21,840 nt of DNA from CAZMCC01 sp964564695. GTDB taxonomy: Bacteria; Planctomycetota; Phycisphaerae; Phycisphaerales; UBA1924. Each line of letters starts with the position of its first letter. Position 1 is the stretch's first letter. A program made the translations under genes and the position numbers. The DNA lies in NCBI GenBank assembly GCA_964564695.1, contig CAZMCC010000069.1, forward strand, positions 1-21,840, written 5' to 3'. Shown one piece after another: positions 14,373 through 21,510 of the stretch. Below the pieces are notes generated by a model. That model made no database searches and had not been told where the DNA came from. It saw nothing but the letters and a program-made list of their open reading frames with translations.

Positions 14373-15335
14373 TCACTTTGTCGCGGGCGGTAGCTTCGTG
14401 CCGGGAATGGCGAAGATCTGACCCACCGGCGGGGCCTCGGGACGTTCCCCCGCATCGGCCCACACCACGAGCGTGCCCCGGCTCGATGTGGCATTCACTT
14501 CGTCCAAGACGAGTTTGCCGCTGGCATGCGAAACTTGAAGTGGGAACGACATGCCCACCCACAGGCCCTTGTCCGTGCCGCCTTCAATCGTCACGGCATA
14601 CTTCTGGGCTTGGCCATCCTCGCTACGCCAGGCGGTGGGCGCATAGCTCATCGCATTGACTTCGACCCGGTGATCAAAGAGCCGCGACGCCCACGAGGCC
14701 GGAAGTTGTGGTCGCACCTCGGGAACGGCGGGCACCGACTTGCGGACTTGCCCGTCAGGAACGGGCACTGCCAAGAACGAGATCGTGTCTCGTCCACTCC
14801 CGCCGGCGTTGAGCTCATTGACGAGCATCGTGAGACGCTCATCAGAGACAAATGCGGTCAGGTCACCCCACGCTAGGAAGTACATCCGCGGGCTGACGTT
14901 GGGGTTGCGCAGAACGGCCGGGTCGATCGCCCAATCGACGACGACGCCGCCGTCAAATGATTCGATGATGGCGCCGTGATTGGTGGGCGTTGCCCCACCG
15001 ATGCCGTGGGCTATGTACACGAATCCCGCGTTGGGCGCAAGCGCGTAGCGGCTGCCGCTCCCGTGCGGCGGCGACCAAGACCGGTAGAACCCTGCCCACC
15101 GGTGGCCCCATTGTGCCGAATCGAGCGGCGATTGAGACAGTGCCTTCAGTTCGGCACGGATCCGATCAAGCCTTTGATTGCATGCCTCGGTCTGTGCAGC
15201 AATTTGCTGCTCTGGCGGCGGCACGGCGTTGTCGGCGACCGCAGACGGAGGCTGCGAGGTGCGCGGTGACTCCGGCTGCGACAACGCTCCGGGGAGCGCC
15301 AGCAGCAGGAGAGTGATGGTGTAGTGCATGAGCAT
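14373..15335 (-). CDS. Secreted protein of unknown function, 320 residues
   Basis: I do not recognise the family. The start (MLMHYTITLLLLALPGALSQPE) is a short Sec-type signal peptide with a likely cleavage after Ala-Leu-Ser or nearby; ATG 15329 is an alternative start. A Ser/Pro-rich linker follows, then a helix ACNQRLDRIRAELKALSQ (about residues 50-69), and then a globular part rich in aromatic residues (WGHRWAGFYRSWSPP, YIAHGIGGATPTNHGAIIESF). The end (GTLVVWADAGERPEAPPVGQIFAIPGTK) looks like beta-strands. There is one cysteine in the mature part. No membrane segment follows the signal, so the protein should be exported to the periplasm or beyond. Base composition appears less extreme than in the nuo genes. 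It lies between a Fur-family gene, convergent, and a dockerin-bearing gene on the same strand, without a clear shared role. Confidence 0.72.
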   Translation of the reverse strand: MLMHYTITLLLLALPGALSQPESPRTSQPPSAVADNAVPPPEQQIAAQTEACNQRLDRIRAELKALSQSPLDSAQWGHRWAGFYRSWSPPHGSGSRYALAPNAGFVYIAHGIGGATPTNHGAIIESFDGGVVVDWAIDPAVLRNPNVSPRMYFLAWGDLTAFVSDERLTMLVNELNAGGSGRDTISFLAVPVPDGQVRKSVPAVPEVRPQLPASWASRLFDHRVEVNAMSYAPTAWRSEDGQAQKYAVTIEGGTDKGLWVGMSFPLQVSHASGKLVLDEVNATSSRGTLVVWADAGERPEAPPVGQIFAIPGTKLPPATK

Positions 15336-15350
15336 CGCTTACCCGCAACG

Positions 15351-15387
15351 CACTACCGACCCCGACGAAGCGTCGTGGTCGGTAGTG
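15351..15387 (-). terminator. Long hairpin after the dockerin-protein gene
   Basis: An 11-bp perfect stem (15351-15361 with 15377-15387) continues after one mismatch into 5 more pairs and closes on an AAG triloop (15368-15370). It lies 12 bases beyond the stop of the minus-strand gene ending at 15400 and 15 bases before the start of the next minus-strand gene. No T-run follows, but the stability and position favour a terminator or 3'-end stabiliser. Confidence 0.55.
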
Positions 15388-15399
15388 GCACCCGGAAGC

Positions 15400-17100
15400 T
15401 TAGAACCCGTCGCACCCCGCGAACCATGCGTTGATGAAGCTGCTCACGTCGGTCGAGTTCGAGATGGCGTTGAAGTCGAAGTCGGTGATGAGCGTGCCGT
15501 TGACCTGGTCCTCGAACCAGTCGTTGATGAACTCGCCGACGTCGGTGGAGTTGATGATGCCGTTGTCGTCCCAGTCGGCGCCGCAGGAGACCTGGGCGGT
15601 GACGAGGGCGTCGGAGAAGTCGGTGAAGTTCAGGCGGAAGGCGAGGGCGGACATGATCGAGAACTGGGCGTGGCCTTCCATCGCGTTGCCGGCCTCGAAG
15701 GAGATGTCGCGGACCGTCCGGGTGTCGCCGGGGGCGACCTCGAACGACTGACCGAGGGCGGCGACGCGGATCATGCGGTGGTCGGGTCCCTCGGCCATGA
15801 GCCAGAGGTTGTTGTCGCTGGTGATGCCGGTGCCGGAGACGAGGGCGAGGAACGCGACGCGGCCGAAGCCGTTGATGCCGGGACCCACGAAGCTCGAATA
15901 GACGACGCCGGTGTTGACGAAGACCTCGTCGCCCTCGCGTGCGACCACTCTGGGCTCGCTCGCGGAGGCGGGGTAGACGTACATCGCGTGGTTGTTGGCC
16001 GCGGTCACGTTGGGGCCGGCGAGGCGGGCGACGAACGCGGCGTCGCCGGGATCGTTCACGGCGATCGTGGCGTCGAAGGAGTAGTAGGTGGAGCTGTCGC
16101 CCAAGCCGTGGGCGAGTTCGCCGGCGCGGACGAGGGCGGTGAGGGGTTCTTCGAGGCGGGTAGTGAAAATGGCCTGGTCGGCGCCGGCGGCGACGCCGGG
16201 GCCCGAGACGCGGGCCCAGAAGGTGGCCGAGGCGCTGGCCTGGATGGCGGGCTTGAGGGCGAGCTCGCTGAGGACGACGCCCTTGGAGAAGCCGGGGGCC
16301 AGGTCGCCGGTGCGGGCGAGGATGCGCGTGATGGCGCCGGCGACCCAGATGCCGGTGTTGTTGCTGCTGGTGATGCCGGCGCCCGTGACGCGGGCGCGGA
16401 AGACGAGGCCGCCTTCGATGTTCTGCGAGGGCGGGTCGAGGTGGGCGAAGGTCGCGCCGTCGATGTCCGGGGCGGCGAGGCCGACGCCGGCGGCGAGCTC
16501 GAGCGTTCCAGGGCGGTCGGACCAGAGGCCGTTGCCGTTGTTGGCGCTGATGGCGGTGAGGCCGGCGGCGCTGAGGGGCGCGGGGAGGATGGCGGAGAAG
16601 TTCACGACGGGGTCGAAGCCCGGTGCGGGGAAGGTGTCGGCGGCGACGTACTCGAGCACGCCGGGCTTGGACTCGACGAAGATACCGACTTTGGTCGGCA
16701 GGCTGCCGGGGGGGGAGATCACGAGGCTGGACGTGAGGCTGAGCGTGCCTTCGCCGTTGAGCGCGGGGTACGCCATCGACGAGAGGAAGTGGCCGTCGAG
16801 CGGGGCGGCCTGGCCCTCGCGGTAGTCGAGCGCGAGCGTCCCACTGCGGTTCGACCACACGGAGCCGTCGTTGTCGGTCGTGACGCCTGCGCCCGCGAGC
16901 ACGGCGTGGAAGACCCAGTCGCCCGCGTCGTTGATGGTCAGGCCGTTCACGCGCGAGAGCGTCACGTTGACGAGGCCGGGCGCGGCCTGGGCCGATGTGG
17001 CGACGGTGTCGTACGTGGCCGGAGGAATCGCGAGGGCGGTTCCGGCGGCGGCGAGGAGGATGAGCAGCGGCATGGGCGATGTGCGTGAATCGAGGTGCAT
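15400..17100 (-). CDS. Secreted tandem-repeat protein with C-terminal GC-type dockerin
   Basis: A 566-residue exported protein. The start is ATG 17100, chosen because AAGGA lies 7 bases upstream; the in-frame ATG at 17127 lacks this. A signal peptide covers residues 1-24 (MPLLILLAAAGTALA). The body is built of about six or seven repeats of some 50-60 residues, each with a GxxxF(R/V)A core and then GxGVTxxNNxxxW/I, for example VFRARVTGAGITSSNNTGIW and VAFLALVSGTGITSDNNLWL; this matches the NxxGxxAF-type beta repeats described in planctomycetes. Residues 506-566 hold two dockerin-like units (ADWDDNGIINSTDVGEFINDW and TDFDFNAISNSTDVSSFINAW) bounded by Cys at both ends. Such domains are presumed to fix proteins to the cell surface; the partner is not known. 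No catalytic domain is visible. Confidence 0.85.
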   Translation of the reverse strand: MHLDSRTSPMPLLILLAAAGTALAIPPATYDTVATSAQAAPGLVNVTLSRVNGLTINDAGDWVFHAVLAGAGVTTDNDGSVWSNRSGTLALDYREGQAAPLDGHFLSSMAYPALNGEGTLSLTSSLVISPPGSLPTKVGIFVESKPGVLEYVAADTFPAPGFDPVVNFSAILPAPLSAAGLTAISANNGNGLWSDRPGTLELAAGVGLAAPDIDGATFAHLDPPSQNIEGGLVFRARVTGAGITSSNNTGIWVAGAITRILARTGDLAPGFSKGVVLSELALKPAIQASASATFWARVSGPGVAAGADQAIFTTRLEEPLTALVRAGELAHGLGDSSTYYSFDATIAVNDPGDAAFVARLAGPNVTAANNHAMYVYPASASEPRVVAREGDEVFVNTGVVYSSFVGPGINGFGRVAFLALVSGTGITSDNNLWLMAEGPDHRMIRVAALGQSFEVAPGDTRTVRDISFEAGNAMEGHAQFSIMSALAFRLNFTDFSDALVTAQVSCGADWDDNGIINSTDVGEFINDWFEDQVNGTLITDFDFNAISNSTDVSSFINAWFAGCDGF

Positions 17101-17181
17101 GGGCGTGTCCTTACGAGATGGGGACAACGAGGTCTATCGTGCGACGATCGCGCCGAAAAGCGACCCCCAGGTGCTTGTGAG

Positions 17182-17209
17182 AGTCTACCGCGCCGTATAA
17201 GTGCGCCAA
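17182..17209 (-). promoter_or_regulatory. Candidate promoter for the dockerin-protein gene
   Basis: On the minus strand TTGGCG (17209-17204) and TAGACT (17187-17182) are separated by 16 bases. The leader to the ATG at 17100 would be about 75 bases. It is one of two such patterns in the 253-base gap between the divergent genes. A pattern match only. Confidence 0.28.
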
Positions 17210-17275
17210 GGTGACCCCCGCAGCCCCCGCAGGAGTATTTTCGCCTGTCGAGGCCGAAAGGCTGCATCCCCCGCG

Positions 17276-17303
17276 TTGCGGGCGGCGGAAATTGTGGTAC
17301 TCT
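17276..17303 (+). promoter_or_regulatory. Candidate promoter for the pseudopilin genes
   Basis: TTGCGG (17276-17281) and TACTCT (17298-17303) are separated by 16 bases, and the -10 box is preceded by TGG, which fits an extended -10. The leader to the ATG at 17354 would be about 45 bases. The same TACTCT hexamer is seen in the candidate nuoJ promoter. Confidence 0.35.
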
Positions 17304-17353
17304 CGGGCTATGGGGCGGCGGTGGTGGGGTTCTCTCGTGCAAGGCTGGTACAT

Positions 17354-18403
17354 ATGAATATGCGAAAGACGGGGGTCGTCACGCGGCGTGGTGCTGCGCT
17401 GGTTGAAGTCGTTGTCGCGACTGCGGTTGTGTGCGTCGTGCTCGCGATCTTCATGGTCGCGGGGAGCGACTCGCGCCGCAGCGCCTCGGTGAGTGAGTCG
17501 CTCAATAACCTCAAGCAGTTTGCGTGGGCGGGGTCGGCGTACGCCGGGGACTGCAACGAGCGGTTCTGGACGTTTTCGTGGACCGCGAGCGACAACCCGA
17601 CGGGGCACCCGTTCGTCGACGACAACGCCGCGGCCGCGGCTCAGGCCATTGACATCATCCAGCGTCGGACGAACATCAACATCCAGCAGGTCAGCACCTG
17701 GATCCCGCACATCCTGTACAGCCACCTCGTGCTCGCCGATCACCTGAACCTGAAGCTGCCGATGGCGTGGTCGGTCGCGCCCGGCGACGACAAGCGGGCG
17801 TCGTGGCAGCGGTGCGCGTCGGAACCGGATCCGAACCAGTGCTTCCTCACGCTCCCGCCGGGGCAGCGACCCACGGACGGCTCGTCGAACGACCTGCTCC
17901 GGTGGATGGTGAGCACGTCCTACCAGATCGGCCCGTCGTTCATTTCGCGGGACATGAGGGGGCCAGTCGAGCTCACGCTGCAGTCCGCGCTCACCAATCA
18001 CTACACCTACACCATCAACGGCAGCCCGTTGGGCAACCGACTGATGTCGCAGGTCGCGTTCCCCTCGCGGAAAGTGATGCTGTGGGATCAGTACCAGCGG
18101 CACTTCGGTGACCGCATCGCGTACTACGCCTATCCCGAGGCGCGGGTGCCGCTGCTCATGGCGGACGGCTCGGCGGTGGTGCGGGCGACGAGCGAGTCGA
18201 ACCTCGGGTTCTATCCCAATATTCCGGCGAACCCCAACCCGCTGGCGTTCAACTATGTTCCGCGACCCTGGGAGCCACCGACGCTCTCTGGATCGAGCGT
18301 GCAGTTGATGACCGGCTACTACGGCTGGACCCGCGGGGGGCTTGCCGGGCGCGACTTCGGCGCTCCCGAGGCGTGCACCGGCCAGCCCGGGTGCACGCCG
18401 TAA
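17354..18403 (+). CDS. Type II pseudopilin-like protein, intact copy
   Basis: A 349-residue protein with a class III signal. The basic leader MNMRKTGVVTRRG is followed by AALVEVVVATAVVCVVLAIF: prepilin peptidase would cut after the Gly, leaving Glu at position 5 of the mature protein, as in type IV pilins and type II secretion pseudopilins. After the helix comes SESLNNLKQFAWAGSAYAGD, the counterpart of the QCxxNLKQxGxAxxxYxxD region common in planctomycete pseudopilin-like proteins. Near the C-terminus ARVPLLMADGSAVVR fits the late DG motif. The C-terminus is GAPEACTGQPGCTP, with a possible disulphide. ATG 17354 has AAGG 9 bases upstream; ATG 17360 is an alternative. A tandem GTGAGTGA lies at 17489-17496. 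The next gene is a close paralogue with a frameshift at that same place. Confidence 0.8.
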   Translation: MNMRKTGVVTRRGAALVEVVVATAVVCVVLAIFMVAGSDSRRSASVSESLNNLKQFAWAGSAYAGDCNERFWTFSWTASDNPTGHPFVDDNAAAAAQAIDIIQRRTNINIQQVSTWIPHILYSHLVLADHLNLKLPMAWSVAPGDDKRASWQRCASEPDPNQCFLTLPPGQRPTDGSSNDLLRWMVSTSYQIGPSFISRDMRGPVELTLQSALTNHYTYTINGSPLGNRLMSQVAFPSRKVMLWDQYQRHFGDRIAYYAYPEARVPLLMADGSAVVRATSESNLGFYPNIPANPNPLAFNYVPRPWEPPTLSGSSVQLMTGYYGWTRGGLAGRDFGAPEACTGQPGCTP

Positions 18404-18446
18404 GCTCCTGAACACGCAATGTGAACAAGCAATGGGAGGAGAGCCC

Positions 18447-19459
18447 ATGTGCTTCACGAATCAGCGCCGAGCGGGCTATGCCCTGATCGAGGCCCTCGTG
18501 AGCGCGGTGATCGTCGGCGTGCTTGTGTCCATGTTCGCACTGATGGCGGGGACGCGCGTCGCCATGCATCGCTCGGTGAATCGCTCAACAACCTCAAGCA
18601 GTTCGCCTGGGCCGGCTCGGCGTTCACGGCGGACAACGACGAGCGGGTCTGGTCGTTCACGTGGCGGGCGGGCCAGAACCCATCGAAGTTCGAAGACCTG
18701 CAGGTGTCCGCCAACGACCTGGAAGCGGCCGAGAACCAGGCGGCGGACATTCTCCGGCGGCGCGTGCACCCCGACTTTCCACGCATCCCGAACTGGATCC
18801 CGCACATCATGACGAGCCACCTGGTGCTCGCGGATCACCTCGACCTGCCCGAGCCGCTCCCGTGGGTCATCTCGCCGGCCGACTCGACGCGGCTTGCGTG
18901 GCAGCAGTGGCCCGACAATCCGATTCCCCTTCCAACAGAGGACCCGACTTCACTGGGCTGGATCTACAGCTCGTCGTACGAGTTCCCGCCGGCGTTCTGG
19001 ACGCGCGACCAACGGTCGGCAACAGAGCTCACCATTCAGCAGGCGACGACGCACGCGACGTACCAGATCCCCGCGCCGCAACTGCCGATGGGCGACCGTC
19101 TCATCACGCAGATCGTGCACCCCTCGCGCAAGGCGATGATGTACGAAATGCACCAGCGCTACTTCGGAACCCGCGTGGTGTACTTCACGTTCACGGAGGC
19201 GCGGGTGCCGGTGCTTACCACCGACAGAGCGGCGAGCGTTCGAGCGACCTCCGAGGCCAACCTCGGTTTCCGCCCCAACGCGCCGGCAAACGCCGGGTCG
19301 ACGAGCGTCACCTACTCCCCGGCCGCGTGGGAACCGCCACAGCCCGACGGACTTTCGTCGGTCGCGGTCGGGCGGTACCGCTGGACGCGCGGCGGGCTCA
19401 CCGGGCGCGACATCGGGGCGCCCGAGGTGTGCACCGGGCAGCCGGGGTGTGTGCCGTAA
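18447..19459 (+). pseudogene. Pseudopilin-like paralogue with a frameshift
   Basis: This copy starts at ATG 18447, 7 bases after a strong GGAGG (18435-18439). It begins with MCFTNQRRAGYALIEALVSA, a prepilin leader with cleavage after Gly and Glu at mature position 5. The reading frame then runs off at about 18576 into an Arg/Ser-rich tail ending at 18812, while the rest of the protein (ESLNNLKQFAWAGSAF to the GAPEVCTGQPGCVP end at 19459) continues in another frame. The intact neighbour has GTGAGTGA here and this copy has a single GTGA (18576-18579). Adding one GTGA would restore SVSESLNNLKQF, the sequence of the neighbour. No slippery site for programmed frameshifting is apparent. It is either a recent mutation, a phase-variable state or a sequencing error. 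The body remains conserved, which argues for recent loss. Confidence 0.75.
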
Positions 19460-19501
19460 TGAGCCGGGAGCGCGAGCTCAGCGTGACTGGTCGCTTGCGG
19501 G
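19457..19501 (+). repeat. Stop-codon-abutting repeat, left copy
   Basis: Starts exactly at the TAA of the second pseudopilin gene and continues GAGCCGGGAGCGCGAGCTCAG and TGGTCGCTTGCGGG. It is an inverted copy, 38 of 45 positions identical, of the element at 19705-19749. The first 29 positions also match the middle element (19543-19571) in inverted orientation. Confidence 0.6.
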
Positions 19502-19542
19502 ACACGCCGGCGTTCCGCAGTTTGCTCCGCGTCGACATCGGG

Positions 19543-19571
19543 CACCCTGAGCTCGCGCTCAGGGCTCGTTA
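19543..19571 (-). repeat. Stop-codon-abutting repeat, middle copy
   Basis: A 29-base copy, 28 of 29 identical in direct orientation to 19721-19749. It contains a perfect 8-bp hairpin (CCCTGAGC with GCTCAGGG, 4-base loop). It overlaps by two bases a perfect palindrome at 19570-19586 (8-bp arms, single central base). No gene ends here. Confidence 0.65.
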
Positions 19572-19673
19572 TCCGGATTCCGGATACCGACCGCGCGGGT
19601 GACCCGGGTGGCCGCTCTGGGCAGAACCGGGGGTGGGCTTCCATGCGCCGACCGACGCCACCCGAACCACCGC

Positions 19674-19700
19674 CGGGGTCTGGCGAAGCGCCCGACCCCG
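19674..19700. repeat. Hairpin with AAG triloop
   Basis: CGGGGTC (19674-19680) pairs with GACCCCG (19694-19700); after a T/C mismatch GGCG (19682-19685) pairs with CGCC (19689-19692) around the loop AAG. It lies between the middle and right repeat copies in the 287-base gap 19460-19746, which has no gene I can support. Confidence 0.45.
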
Positions 19701-19704
19701 GGCA

Positions 19705-19749
19705 CCCGCAAGCGACCATGCACCCTGAGTTCGCGCTCAGGGCTCGTTA
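19705..19749 (-). repeat. Stop-codon-abutting repeat, right copy
   Basis: Read on the minus strand it starts exactly at the TAA stop codon of the signal peptidase gene and continues CGAGCCCTGAGCGCGAACTCAGGG, then TGGTCGCTTGCGGG. It is the inverted partner of 19457-19501. The inner hairpin has one G/T wobble compared with the middle copy. Confidence 0.65.
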
Positions 19750-21480
19750 GTGAATGAACCGCAGGCGGCCGAAGTCCGGGATCGGGACCGGCCCCTGCGA
19801 GTGCATCGCGGGGAAGTAGACGAAGAACGCCTTGCCGATGAGCAGGTCGCGCGGGACGACGCCCGACTTGGGTTCCTTGGCCTGCTCGCGCCACATCTGC
19901 TCGGCGACCCACGGCTTGGGTTCCTTGAGGTAGCGGCCGTCGAGGCTCGAGGGGCTGTTGTCGCCGAGGCAGAAGAACTCGTCCTCGTCGAGCGTGACGG
20001 GGTTGGAGGGGTGCGTTGAGCGGGCCGGGACGGCCCCGCCGTCGCTCGAGTCGATGCCGGGGCGGTAGTAGAGGTCGCGGTCGAGCGCGACGCGGTGGAG
20101 TTTGACGGCGCTGCCGCGGAAGCCCCAGCGGACCTGCACGGGGTCGTAGCGCGCGGGGTCGGCGAGGGCGTTGACCATGCCGCGGGCGGCGGACTCGCCG
20201 GCGAGGATCTGCGCGAGGGACTGTCCCGTGGCGTTGGCGATGCGCTCGGCGGGTGACCAGTCGTACGTGGCTTCGCACACAAGGCGGCCGTCGACGCGGA
20301 GTGCGAGGGCCTGGTCGGCGTGCGAGAACTCGACGTTGACCACCTGGCCGGGTTTGAGTGCGGGCGCGTCGCCCGCGGCCATCTCTTCCCACGCGAGCAG
20401 GTTGGCGCCGCCACCGCCGCCGCGGCGCTTGATGACGCCCTTGCCGCCGGTGATCTCGGCGACGAACTCGTGGCGCCGGGCCGCGATCGTGACCGAGAGG
20501 CTCAGGCCCTCGGCTGCGGGCTCGACGCCGGCCCGCACGCGCACGTCGCTTACGGGGAAGCGGCTCATCCACTGCTGGGGGGACATGCCCTTGCGGCCTT
20601 CGTAGAGCGGGAGCTGGTTGTACGGCGTGCGATCATCGATCGCCCACGTCTCGACCGTGCCGCCTTCGCGGTAGCGCGGACGCGTCGCGTCCCAGCGCAG
20701 CTCGGTCGGTCCCTGGGCGTCGTAGGCGTAGACCGGTCCGGAGATGGTCCAGCCGCGATCGGTGCTCACCCACGGCGGCGTGTAGGTCGCGCCGGCGCTC
20801 CCAGCGCTCAGCGGAGCGTACTGGCTGTCGAACACGGGCTGCCAGACGGCTTCCTGGGCCTGGCGCGGCTTGCGGGCGATCTGCCAGCCGGGCTGGCTCC
20901 ACTGGTCCTCGGTGGACGCGGAGTCGGGGGGGATGTCGGCGGTGGGGCGGACAAAGATGTCGCCGTCGATGAGCGCGACCTGCTCGTCGGAGATGCCGAT
21001 GAGCCGCTTGATGTAGTTCTCAGCGGGGTTCGTGGGGTTCTTGAAGACCACGACGTCGAAGCGGTGGGGGGCGTTGATCGCGAAGAGGTACTTGAGCACG
21101 AGGATGCGGTCGCCGCCGCGGATCGGGCGCCCGCCGGCGCCCGACGTGATTTGGGCGCCGGTCATCGGGTCGTTCACGACGACGGGGAGGCCGGCCTGCT
21201 TGCCCTGGATTGAGAGGGGCGTGCGGTCCGGGCCGCTCAAGTCCCACGGCCCGACGGGCCAGGTGTACCCCGACTCGTCCGACCGGATCGACATGTGCGC
21301 GCCCATGAGCGTCGGCGCCATCGAGCCGGTGGGGATCACGAAGGGCTCGATCACGAACCCGCGGCACACGAACGCCAGCACGAAGGAGATGATGATCGAG
21401 ACCAGCGTCTCCTTGATCGACTCCTTGGGCGGCTTGTTGTGCGCTGCGTGCGGCGAAGATGTCGTGCTTGTCGCGCTCAT
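19747..21480 (-). CDS. lepB: Signal peptidase I with a large insertion
   Basis: Signal peptidase I removes Sec and Tat signal peptides at the outer face of the cytoplasmic membrane, using a Ser-Lys pair. The N-terminus has one membrane helix (about residues 23-43), then the catalytic motif PTGSMAPTL with Ser53. The second motif is RFDVVVFKNPTNPAENYIKRLIGISDE with Lys158 as the base. The final conserved box FFCLGDNSPSSLDGRY is at about 502-517. The protein is 577 residues; the typical enzyme has 180-320. Nearly all the extra length is an insertion at about residues 180-495. Its latter part (VNVEFSHADQALALRVDGRLV) looks like a beta-sandwich strand pair, as in LamG or other concanavalin-like folds. 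The start ATG 21480 has no good ribosome binding site. An upstream gene ends 30 bases before it on the same strand. Confidence 0.9.
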   Translation of the reverse strand: MSATSTTSSPHAAHNKPPKESIKETLVSIIISFVLAFVCRGFVIEPFVIPTGSMAPTLMGAHMSIRSDESGYTWPVGPWDLSGPDRTPLSIQGKQAGLPVVVNDPMTGAQITSGAGGRPIRGGDRILVLKYLFAINAPHRFDVVVFKNPTNPAENYIKRLIGISDEQVALIDGDIFVRPTADIPPDSASTEDQWSQPGWQIARKPRQAQEAVWQPVFDSQYAPLSAGSAGATYTPPWVSTDRGWTISGPVYAYDAQGPTELRWDATRPRYREGGTVETWAIDDRTPYNQLPLYEGRKGMSPQQWMSRFPVSDVRVRAGVEPAAEGLSLSVTIAARRHEFVAEITGGKGVIKRRGGGGGANLLAWEEMAAGDAPALKPGQVVNVEFSHADQALALRVDGRLVCEATYDWSPAERIANATGQSLAQILAGESAARGMVNALADPARYDPVQVRWGFRGSAVKLHRVALDRDLYYRPGIDSSDGGAVPARSTHPSNPVTLDEDEFFCLGDNSPSSLDGRYLKEPKPWVAEQMWREQAKEPKSGVVPRDLLIGKAFFVYFPAMHSQGPVPIPDFGRLRFIH

Positions 21481-21510
21481 GCGGGGCGAGCGTAGTCGCT
21501 CAGTCAGGCT

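Noticed and set aside
15328..17088. A 586-residue plus-strand open frame opposite the dockerin-protein gene
   Set aside because: Gly/Val/Asp/Glu-rich low-complexity translation typical of an antisense frame; the minus-strand product has a signal peptide, repeats and a dockerin.
18449..19459. Reading the second pseudopilin from GTG 18449 as one intact protein
   Set aside because: The same ribosome binding site could serve it, but its first 40 residues are Arg-rich and out of frame with the prepilin signal, which is intact in the ATG 18447 frame.
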